Notes under the pieces: generated by a model
Told to the model about the DNA's origin: nothing
The model's input: only the letters and a program-made list of their open reading frames with translations
Database searches by the model: none
Translations under genes and position numbers: made by a program
Assembly (NCBI GenBank): GCA_017301995.1
Contig: JAFLEH010000020.1
Location: 1 to 64,000 of the forward strand
DNA length: 64,000 bases
Direction of reading: 5' to 3'
DNA from: Verrucomicrobiota bacterium
GTDB taxonomy: Bacteria > Verrucomicrobiota > Verrucomicrobiia > Verrucomicrobiales > Akkermansiaceae
Shown: in pieces, positions 7,701-14,523 of the stretch
Numbering within the stretch: position 1 is the stretch's first letter
How the letters are laid out: each line of letters starts with the position of its first letter

Positions 7701-7725
7701 CCAGAGACCAGAGACCAGAGACCAG
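7701..7725. repeat. CCAGAGA tandem repeat
   Basis: The seven-base unit CCAGAGA occurs three and a half times without interruption. Together with the TTATTGG tract and the (TCTTGCCG) tract at 8101-8121 it makes this spacer the richest in short tandem repeats in the window. All three units are seven or eight bases long. Confidence 0.65.
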
Positions 7726-7799
7726 AAAGAAAGCACCATTCATCCCAAGATCCGAAGTTGGGAGCTACAGTGCGCTCCCGTTGAACCGCTGACATTGAA

Positions 7800-8018
7800 C
7801 CCGAAATCCGAAGTTCAGGGTAGTTTGAACGCTCGATTAACCACTGATAGACTGAGATCCACTGAGAAAACTGATTTTTGGAGAAAAAATGGGAGTGCAC
7901 CGATTGATGAATGGGAAGGATTTCCCCAAAATCAAAAATCACTTCAGTGGAATCAGTGATTTTCAGTTCCTCAGTGGAAAAAATGGATGCCCGGGTTATG
8001 GCAACTTCCAATTTCGGG
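7800..8018. repeat. 219-bp palindromic MITE-like element, copy 2
   Basis: Same length and layout as the copy at 5540-5758. Terminal repeats are CCCGAAATCCGAAGTT (7800-7815) and AACTTCCAATTTCGGG (8003-8018), differing at two positions. The inner arms with CACTGAG/CTCAGTGG and the central AATCACT/AGTGATT dyad are kept. The two full copies differ by scattered substitutions and small compensating length changes, as expected for old dispersed copies. It contains no gene. Confidence 0.8.
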
Positions 8019-8125
8019 TTCAAGACAGTTTGGAAGCTCGGTTTGCCGCTGAAACACCAGATCCTTGAAAAAGCGGACGATGTTAGGTCGGGTTTCTCAG
8101 TCTTGCCGTCTTGCCGTCTTGGGTC

Positions 8126-8140
8126 CGAGGCGAAGCCTCG
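8126..8140. terminator. hairpin at 3' end of beta-CASP gene
   Basis: CGAGGC GAA GCCTCG forms a perfect six-base-arm hairpin directly after the stop codon of the leftward gene that ends at 8141. There is no clear T tract in the direction of transcription, so it may protect the mRNA end or terminate with Rho. Confidence 0.45.
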
Positions 8141-9532
8141 CTAGAGTTCGATCACGTCGCCGATGGCGGGCAGTTGGCAGTCGATGCCGTGGCGTTCCTT
8201 GACGAGGGCGGCGAGGGCGTTGCGGGGGCCGTCTTCACCGTGGGTGAGGACCACGCGCGGCTTGCTGGGGGCGATGGCGGCGAACCACGCCATGAGGTCG
8301 GTCTGGCCGGCGTGGGCGCTGAAGCCGCCCAGGGTGTGGATTTTCGCGCGGACGGCGATTTTGTCGCCGTGGATGGTGACGGTTTCCGCGCCATCGACGA
8401 GCTGGCGTCCGAGGGTGCCGTTGCCTTGGTAGCCGACGATGAGCACGTGGGTATCGCGCCGCCAGAGGCTGGCCTTGAGGTGGTGGAGCACGCGGCCGGC
8501 ATTGCACATGCCGGCGCCGGCCATCACCAGGCAGGGGCCGGGTTGGTCGTTGATCTGCTTCGATTCATCGGCGGTGATGCAGAGTTTCAGGGACTTGAGG
8601 TCCTCGGCGAGCGGTTTTTCCTCGATGAAATGGATCATGTCCTCATCGAACAACTCGCGGTGGCGGGCGTAGATTTCGGTGGCTTCGATCGCCATCGGAC
8701 TGTCGAGGAACAGCGGAAACGGTTTGACCTTGTTGTTGCGGAACATCCAGCCTAACAAACCGGTGATGAGTTGGGCGCGGCCGACCGCGAAGGTGGGCAC
8801 GATCATTTTGCCGCGCGCTTCCACGGTGGTGCGGACGATCTCGACGAACTCCTCCACGGTTTCCGTGAACGGCCGATGGTCGTGGTCGCCGTAGGTGGAC
8901 TCCATGAAAACGAGGTCGGCCTCGCAGAACGGTTCGTAGTCCTTGAGGATGGGCGCGTTTTTCGGGCCGAGGTCGCCGGAGAACACGACTTTTTTGGTGC
9001 GGCCGTCCTCATCCACTAACAACTGGATGCTGCCGGATCCGAGCATGTGGCCGGATTCGTTCCAGATCGCGCGGATACCGGGGGCGATCTCCACCGGCTG
9101 GGAGTAGGGCACCGGGCGCAGGCAGGAGATGATGGTTTCCGCGTCCTCCGGGGTGTAGAGCGGTTGGACGAGCGGTTGGCCGGCGCGTTCGAGCTTCTTG
9201 TTGCGGCGGGCGGTGTCGCTGGCCTGGATGCGGGCGGCGTCGCGCAGAATCAGCGCGGTCATCTCGATGGTGGCCGGCGTGGCGAACACCGGCATGCGGT
9301 GGCCGCGTTTGGATAGAAGCGGAAGGCGGCCGGTGTGGTCGAGGTGACCGTGGGTCAGGAGCACCGCGTCGAGCCGCTGTTTGGGGCCGCCGGGCGGCTT
9401 GTTGAGGGTCTCCGCCCTGCGGCTGCCTTGGAAGAGCCCGCAATCGACGAGTACGGCGGCGGTTTTGGTCTGGACGTAGTAGGCGGAGCCGGTGACTTCG
9501 CCGCCGGCTGCTCCGGCGATGGTGATTTTCAT
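8141..9532 (-). CDS. MBL-fold beta-CASP ribonuclease-like protein
   Basis: A 463-residue protein with a metallo-beta-lactamase domain, a beta-CASP insertion and an RNA-metabolising MBL C-terminal segment. Seen motifs: HGHLDH at residues 61-66, ESGHMLGSG, FSGDLG, ESTYGD, and the later beta-CASP/motif-C part around VMAGAGMCNAGR and GGFSAHAGQTDL. This is the bacterial relative of the CPSF73/Ysh1 nuclease family, predicted to cut or trim RNA with two zinc ions. It is expected in the cytoplasm. Length and motif order are complete. It leads leftward from a LOG-family gene 27 bases away and may be the second gene of that transcript. Confidence 0.9.
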   Translation of the reverse strand: MKITIAGAAGGEVTGSAYYVQTKTAAVLVDCGLFQGSRRAETLNKPPGGPKQRLDAVLLTHGHLDHTGRLPLLSKRGHRMPVFATPATIEMTALILRDAARIQASDTARRNKKLERAGQPLVQPLYTPEDAETIISCLRPVPYSQPVEIAPGIRAIWNESGHMLGSGSIQLLVDEDGRTKKVVFSGDLGPKNAPILKDYEPFCEADLVFMESTYGDHDHRPFTETVEEFVEIVRTTVEARGKMIVPTFAVGRAQLITGLLGWMFRNNKVKPFPLFLDSPMAIEATEIYARHRELFDEDMIHFIEEKPLAEDLKSLKLCITADESKQINDQPGPCLVMAGAGMCNAGRVLHHLKASLWRRDTHVLIVGYQGNGTLGRQLVDGAETVTIHGDKIAVRAKIHTLGGFSAHAGQTDLMAWFAAIAPSKPRVVLTHGEDGPRNALAALVKERHGIDCQLPAIGDVIEL

Positions 9533-9559
9533 GGGTATCGGTGGTTGGTGGTTGGGTGG

Positions 9560-10369
9560 TTAGATGGATTGCGCGGGTTTGGGAGCGAGCCTCGCCCTAA
9601 CTGACTGGGGGAGGCTGCGGACGATGAGTTCGACGGCTTCGGCGGGAGAGTCGGTGACGCGGGCGAATCCGAGTTCTTCCGGAGCGAAGACGCCCTGCCG
9701 CATCATGAAGCGGCCCCATTTCCGCATGCCTTCCCAAAACGAGGTTCCCATCAGAACGAGGGGGAACGGTCCGATCTTGTGGCATTGGATGAGCGTGGCG
9801 GCTTCGAACAATTCGTCGAGCGTGCCAAGCCCGCCGGGCATCACGATGAACGCGCAGGAGTATTTGACCAGGCACACTTTCCGGGTGAAGAAATAGCGGA
9901 ACTCCACCGAGCTATCGACGTAGGGGTTGGTGCATTGCTCGTGGGGGAGGATGATATTCAGGCCGTGGGATGCGCCGCCGTTTTCGCGCGCGCCGCGGTT
10001 GGCGGCCTCCATCACGCCGGGGCCGCCGCCGGTCAGAGTGGCGAACCCGGCCCTGGCGAGTTCGCCGCCCACTTCGCGGGCCAGCTTGTAATACTTGTGG
10101 CGCGGCGTGAACCGCGCGGATCCGAAGACGGTGACCGCCGGGCCGATCGGATAGAGGGTGCGGAACGCCCGGCTGAACTCGCCATTGATGCGCTCGAGGC
10201 GTTCCATTTCGTTCTCCAGCGTTCGTGACGAAGCCAGCAGATCTCGGTCTTCCTGTCCGGCGCCACCGGTGGGAAGTTCGTATCCGGGCTGGCCGATGCG
10301 GCTCCAGTGGTTTTGCCATTGTTCTTCCCATTCGTCGTGGGATTTCGCGTTGAGGTCTTTTCGTTTCAT
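9560..10369 (-). CDS. LOG-family (TIGR00730) phosphoribohydrolase-like protein
   Basis: A 269-residue Rossmann-like protein of the Lonely Guy family, first annotated as lysine decarboxylase. The family hydrolyses nucleoside 5'-monophosphates, in plants releasing active cytokinin. Diagnostic motifs are VFGSARF near residue 81, GGGPGVMEAAN (114-124) and the catalytic PGGLGTLDE (178-186). It has an N-terminal extension of about 75 charged residues before the core, longer than in the short LOG proteins and like the TIGR00730 group with larger N-termini. It lies between pfkA and the beta-CASP gene, all leftward with short gaps, so co-transcription is likely. Confidence 0.88.
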   Translation of the reverse strand: MKRKDLNAKSHDEWEEQWQNHWSRIGQPGYELPTGGAGQEDRDLLASSRTLENEMERLERINGEFSRAFRTLYPIGPAVTVFGSARFTPRHKYYKLAREVGGELARAGFATLTGGGPGVMEAANRGARENGGASHGLNIILPHEQCTNPYVDSSVEFRYFFTRKVCLVKYSCAFIVMPGGLGTLDELFEAATLIQCHKIGPFPLVLMGTSFWEGMRKWGRFMMRQGVFAPEELGFARVTDSPAEAVELIVRSLPQSVRARLAPKPAQSI

Positions 10370-10402
10370 GAAAGCGGATACGTTTCGGTTGGGGAAAATC
10401 CA

Positions 10403-11485
10403 TCAGCGCCCGAGGCAGATTCCGAGCGCCTCGGCGGTGCGCAGCAGGCTGCCGTCCAATGGCACCAACTTGAGGCGGCCGACCGCTTCGCTGATAGGAA
10501 TCGATCCGACGCCGCGGCCCTGATAGCCCACCATTCTGCCGAAATCGCCGGCCGCGATCAAATCCACCGCCGCCGCCCCGAACATGGAACACAGCGCGCG
10601 ATCAAACGGAGTGGGGCTTCCGCCACGCTGAAGGTGTCCCAGCACCATATTGCGGGCTTCCTTTCCGGTGCGGCGCTCCAGTTCCGCGGTCACGGCGGCT
10701 CCGATACCGCCCAGCCGTGCCTCGCGGTTGGCTTCCTGGCCGGCCGCGGTCACAAAGTCCTCGCCGGCTTCGCGCGCTCCCTCCGCCACCACCACCAGGG
10801 TGAAATGTTTGCCCATCGCCTCGCGCGCCATGATTTTCGCCACGATCGTTTCGTAGTCGAACGGGATTTCCGGGATCAGCACCACATCCGCACCTCCGGC
10901 GACACCCGCGTAGAGGGCGATCCAGCCCGCATAGCGGCCCATCACCTCCATCACCATCACCCGCCGGTGGCTCTCGGCGGTCGTGTGCAACCGGTCCAGC
11001 GCGTCGGTGGCGCATCCCACGGCCGAGTCGAAGCCGAATGTCATCACCGTTCCCTCGAGGTCGTTGTCGATGGTCTTCGGCACCCCCACCAGAGGAATGC
11101 CGAACTCATGCATTTGCAGGGCGATGCTGAGGGAGCCGTCGCCGCCGATCGAGACCAGCGCGTCAATGCCGAGCGCGGCCATGCCCTCGCGGGTGGCCTC
11201 CAACAATTCGACCGGGAGTTGCCGGGTTTCGCCGTGTCCGGTTTTGGCGGAAAAGCGTCCTTTGTTGGCGGTGCCGAGGATGGTGCCGCCGCGGGTGAGC
11301 AACCCGCTGATGGCCTGATAGTCGAGTATCAGGGATTGACGGGGCTCCAGCAAGCCCTCGTAGCCGCCGATGATGCCGACGGTTTCCCATCCGCGTTGGG
11401 TGGCCGCCTTGGCGACCGCGCGGATGACCGCATTGAGGCCGGGGCAATCGCCTCCGCCGGTTACTACTCCGATTTTACGAATCAT
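10403..11485 (-). CDS. pfkA: 6-phosphofructokinase
   Basis: Phosphorylates fructose 6-phosphate in glycolysis. The 360-residue protein has GGDCPG (residues 11-16), the nucleotide-site GGDGS (114-118), the catalytic PKTIDND (136-142), and the substrate-binding MEVMGR and LGHLQRGG segments. The GGDG signature is that of ATP-using enzymes. The Lys in PKTIDND occurs in PPi-dependent and mixed group III enzymes, where ATP-PFKs usually have Gly. Phosphoryl donor is therefore uncertain, although ATP is favoured. Length fits the mixed-substrate group rather than the 320-residue E. coli PfkA. Neighbouring genes are leftward and closely spaced. Confidence 0.93.
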   Translation of the reverse strand: MIRKIGVVTGGGDCPGLNAVIRAVAKAATQRGWETVGIIGGYEGLLEPRQSLILDYQAISGLLTRGGTILGTANKGRFSAKTGHGETRQLPVELLEATREGMAALGIDALVSIGGDGSLSIALQMHEFGIPLVGVPKTIDNDLEGTVMTFGFDSAVGCATDALDRLHTTAESHRRVMVMEVMGRYAGWIALYAGVAGGADVVLIPEIPFDYETIVAKIMAREAMGKHFTLVVVAEGAREAGEDFVTAAGQEANREARLGGIGAAVTAELERRTGKEARNMVLGHLQRGGSPTPFDRALCSMFGAAAVDLIAAGDFGRMVGYQGRGVGSIPISEAVGRLKLVPLDGSLLRTAEALGICLGR

Positions 11486-11510
11486 GTTGGGATGATGGTT
11501 TGGTGTTAGG

Positions 11511-12602
11511 TTAGGCCGGCGGCAGCAGATAGAGGGTCATGGCGAAAATGAGGTACACCATCAGCACGAGCACTCCGACAAACCAGGCCGAACGGCCGCT
11601 GCCCGCGACAAGGGAGGCGGTCAGCGAGGCGATCAGGATCATCACCACCGCCCCGGGCCAGAATAGCAGATCCATGGGTGCGGGCCCCAGCACGTAGCTG
11701 AGCAGAACCAGCACCGGCGCGACGAAAAGCGCGATTTGCGACGCGCTGCCCAATGCGATTCCCACGCTCATGTCCAGCCGGTCCTTGCGCGCCGCGGAGA
11801 ACGCCGAAGCCATTTCCGCGGCCGCCCCTACCAGCGCCACCACGATGAATCCCACAAACGCGGGAGTCATCCCGAACGATTGCGCCGCGACTTGCACCGA
11901 CTCCACGAAAATCTCGCTTACCAGGGCGACCAGCACCGTCACTCCCGCCAACGCGCCAAGCGCCAGCCCGATCGGCCAGGGTGTTTCATGGTCATCCCCG
12001 TCATGGCTCGCGCTGGTGAACAGCTCCCGGTGGGTCTTGAGCGAAAACAACATCCCCAGCGCGTAAGCGACGATGAGCAGCACCGCGAGGCCCACGCTCA
12101 GTTTCCCGGCGATCGAGCCGCCCGCTCCGGCATCGGCCCTTGAAATCAAGGAAGGAACCAGCAGCGCGATTGTGGCCAGGAACAGCAGCCCGGCCTGCAT
12201 TCTGGCGCCGACCCGGTTGAATTCCTGCGTATGGTGCCTGATGCCGCCGAGAAGAAATGACGCTCCCAACATGAACAGCGTGTTCGTGACGATGGCTCCC
12301 GCCACGGAAGCCTTCACCAGCATGTACTCACCGGCCCGCAGGGCGGCCAGCGCGATAACCAGTTCGGTTAGATTGCCGAGGGTTGCATTGAGCAGGCCGC
12401 CCACCGCATCGCCGGTCTTGGCCGCAACCGATTCCGTGGCGTGGCTCAGCAGCGCGGCCAGCGGCACGATGGCAAGCACGGAGAGCACGAAGAGCGTGGT
12501 ATGCGCCTGGGGCATGGTCCGGGAGGCGACCAAGACCACCGGCACGAATACCAGCAGCCATAGAAGGGGGTTTTGGCGGACTTCATGGATCAGGTGACGC
12601 AT
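11511..12602 (-). CDS. cax: Ca2+/H+ antiporter, CaCA family
   Basis: Exports Ca2+ in exchange for protons across the inner membrane. The 363-residue protein has about eleven hydrophobic segments in two inverted halves. The two family signatures are visible: GNLTELVIA in the first half (about residues 95-103) and GAAAEMASA in the second (about residues 258-266), each carrying the ion-binding Glu. An acidic/His-rich linker, SHDGDDHE, joins the halves. It is a full-length member of the VCX/CAX branch. It lies just upstream of pfkA and downstream of a SulP transporter, all leftward with short gaps. Confidence 0.9.
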   Translation of the reverse strand: MRHLIHEVRQNPLLWLLVFVPVVLVASRTMPQAHTTLFVLSVLAIVPLAALLSHATESVAAKTGDAVGGLLNATLGNLTELVIALAALRAGEYMLVKASVAGAIVTNTLFMLGASFLLGGIRHHTQEFNRVGARMQAGLLFLATIALLVPSLISRADAGAGGSIAGKLSVGLAVLLIVAYALGMLFSLKTHRELFTSASHDGDDHETPWPIGLALGALAGVTVLVALVSEIFVESVQVAAQSFGMTPAFVGFIVVALVGAAAEMASAFSAARKDRLDMSVGIALGSASQIALFVAPVLVLLSYVLGPAPMDLLFWPGAVVMILIASLTASLVAGSGRSAWFVGVLVLMVYLIFAMTLYLLPPA

Positions 12603-12638
12603 GGCGGATTTCGGAAAACGGGTGGAAAACGGCGGGTT

Positions 12639-14348
12639 TCAAGACGGGTTTGATTCCTGGAAGGCCTCGATGGCGTCCTCCACGGTGGTGAAGCGGTTGA
12701 TGCCGCCGAGCTGGTCCTCCACGCCTTCGTTGCGGAGCCGGTCGCGGACGGATGCCCGTGCTTCGACCGCGCGCAACCGGATGTCGGCGGCGGTGAGTTC
12801 GGCGGCGAGTTCGGCGAGCATGTGGGCGCTGTGCATGTCCACATGGGCGGCGGCGGAAAGGTCGAGCACGACGAGCCGCGGAGGTGTGGATCCGGTCCGC
12901 AGCCGCTCGGTGATCGTGTCGCGCACGTGGTCCATGTTGAAATAGATCAGGCTCGCTTCCGGGCGGACGATCAGCACGCCGGGCACTTCCTCGTTGTCCG
13001 GGTGGCGTTCTCTATCCGAAAATCGGCGGGTGCCGGGGATACGGCCGAGGAACGCCACATGCGGACGCGAGGCGCGCCGGATCAGGAGGACCAGCGAAAT
13101 CACCGCGCCGATCAGCACGCCGCGCAGCAGGCCCGAACTCAGCACGCCGGCCAGCGCGGCCATCGCCACGACGTATTCGGTCCAATTGGTGTGCCGGAGA
13201 TGGCGGAGCGTGGACACCTTGAACAATCCGGTGACCGCCACCAGAACCACCGCCGCCAGCACCGGCTGGGGCAGGGCCGCAAGCAGGTGGGAGAAAAACA
13301 GCACCACCACCAGGATGATCATCGCCGCGAGAGCGCCGGACAGCGGCGTGCGGGCTCCGCCGCCCTCGTTCACGAGCGATTGCGACATCCCGCCGCTGAT
13401 TGGGAACCCCCGCCCCAAACCGGCGGCGAGGTTGGCGGCCGCCAGCGCGAGAAACTCCTGGTTCGCATCCAGCCGCCCGCCATGTTTGGCGGTGAACATC
13501 CGCCCGATGGCCGCGGTTTCCACCGCTCCCAACATGAAACACGCCAGCGCCAGCGGCAGCAACTCGTTCAGGTCCTCCCAGCGGATCGCCGGCAGGCCGA
13601 TGGCCGGCAGCCCCGTCGGCACCTCGCCCAGCAGTTTCACCCCGTGCCCCTTGAGCCCGAACCACTCCGAGGCCAGAATCCCGCCGACCACGACGAAAAG
13701 CGCCACGGGTTGCTTTTTGAGGAAGATTTTTCCCAACACCAACACGGTTAGGGCGATGCCGCCCGCGGTGATCGAGTACGGATTGGTTTCATGCAGGTTC
13801 GTGATGAAGGTTCCGGCGTTCTCCCAGAAATTGCCGTGCGCTCCGTGAACACCGAACAGTTTGGGCAACTGCGTGCTCGCCAAGAACAGCGCCACCCCGC
13901 ACTTGAAGCCCACCATCACGCTCTCCGAGATGAAATTGACGATCGAACCCGCCTTGGCCAGCCACGCGAGAAACGCGATGACGGCCACCAGCAGCGCGGT
14001 GCCTGCCGCCAGCGCGCCAAACCGCGTGGTGTCGCCTCCGGAGATTTCACCCAAGGATGCGCCCACCAGCAGCGAAATGGCCGAGGTCACCGTGATCGCC
14101 GTGTGCCGGGAACTGCAGAACAGCCAGAATACCAAGCCTCCGAAAAGGCAGGCATACAAACCGGCTTCCGGCGGCAGGTTCGCCAGCGAGGCGTCGCCCA
14201 GCCCCGCGGGCAGCAGGTAGGCCGCCAAAGTAATTCCGGCCACCACGTCGCCGCGCAGCCATGCGCCGCGATACCCGCGCAGCCAGCCGATTGCGGCAAA
14301 CCAGGTGACGGATCGGGACGGTTGGGGTGTTGTTGCGGACGTGTTCAT
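12639..14348 (-). CDS. SulP-family anion transporter with STAS domain
   Basis: A 569-residue transporter. Ten or more transmembrane segments fill residues 25-420, with the family features AYLLPAGLGDASLANLPPEA and FPISGGMSQSLVNEGGGARTPLSG. A C-terminal STAS domain begins near residue 445 and contains the LDLSAAAHVD segment. Family members carry sulfate, bicarbonate or other anions; the ion cannot be told here. The frame is open 20 residues further upstream, but MNTSATTPQ at 14348 keeps the divergent promoter region free. The next gene downstream is the Ca2+/H+ antiporter, 36 bases away. Confidence 0.9.
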   Translation of the reverse strand: MNTSATTPQPSRSVTWFAAIGWLRGYRGAWLRGDVVAGITLAAYLLPAGLGDASLANLPPEAGLYACLFGGLVFWLFCSSRHTAITVTSAISLLVGASLGEISGGDTTRFGALAAGTALLVAVIAFLAWLAKAGSIVNFISESVMVGFKCGVALFLASTQLPKLFGVHGAHGNFWENAGTFITNLHETNPYSITAGGIALTVLVLGKIFLKKQPVALFVVVGGILASEWFGLKGHGVKLLGEVPTGLPAIGLPAIRWEDLNELLPLALACFMLGAVETAAIGRMFTAKHGGRLDANQEFLALAAANLAAGLGRGFPISGGMSQSLVNEGGGARTPLSGALAAMIILVVVLFFSHLLAALPQPVLAAVVLVAVTGLFKVSTLRHLRHTNWTEYVVAMAALAGVLSSGLLRGVLIGAVISLVLLIRRASRPHVAFLGRIPGTRRFSDRERHPDNEEVPGVLIVRPEASLIYFNMDHVRDTITERLRTGSTPPRLVVLDLSAAAHVDMHSAHMLAELAAELTAADIRLRAVEARASVRDRLRNEGVEDQLGGINRFTTVEDAIEAFQESNPS

Positions 14349-14523
14349 GGTGCCTGACGAACCAATGGGAGTTAGTCTCCGCTCCACCGCGGGGTTGTCA
14401 ATCCCCAATCCCGAGCCCCGGCGGATTTATCATCGCGAGAAATCGTTTGATTTCCGCAACCGGTGGCGTAGATTCGCGCCAGCTTATCCATGCCCATCCC
14501 CGGTATGGCAAACCGCTCCACCT
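14349..14523. promoter_or_regulatory. divergent promoter region
   Basis: These 175 bases separate two divergently transcribed genes, the leftward SulP transporter and the rightward secreted repeat protein, and must hold both promoters. I see no clear -35/-10 pair or operator palindrome, so the call rests on gene layout only. Confidence 0.4.

Larger units (their letters stand above)
7558..8140. other. gene-less spacer filled with repeats
   Basis: No gene is supported in these 583 bases. They contain three short tandem repeats (7568-7604, 7701-7725 and 8101-8121) and a full copy of the 219-bp palindrome (7800-8018). Bases 8019-8053 (beginning TTCAAGACAGTTTGGAAGC) are similar to a stretch at 44847-44882. 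The spacer lies between two convergent genes and ends in a terminator-like hairpin. Confidence 0.6.

Noticed and set aside
10307..11509. Long rightward open frame opposite pfkA
   Set aside because: Antisense shadow of a clear phosphofructokinase; such frames are common in GC-rich genes. The same reasoning removes long antisense frames at 8111-8755, 15460-16497, 17640-19082 and 26056-27255.
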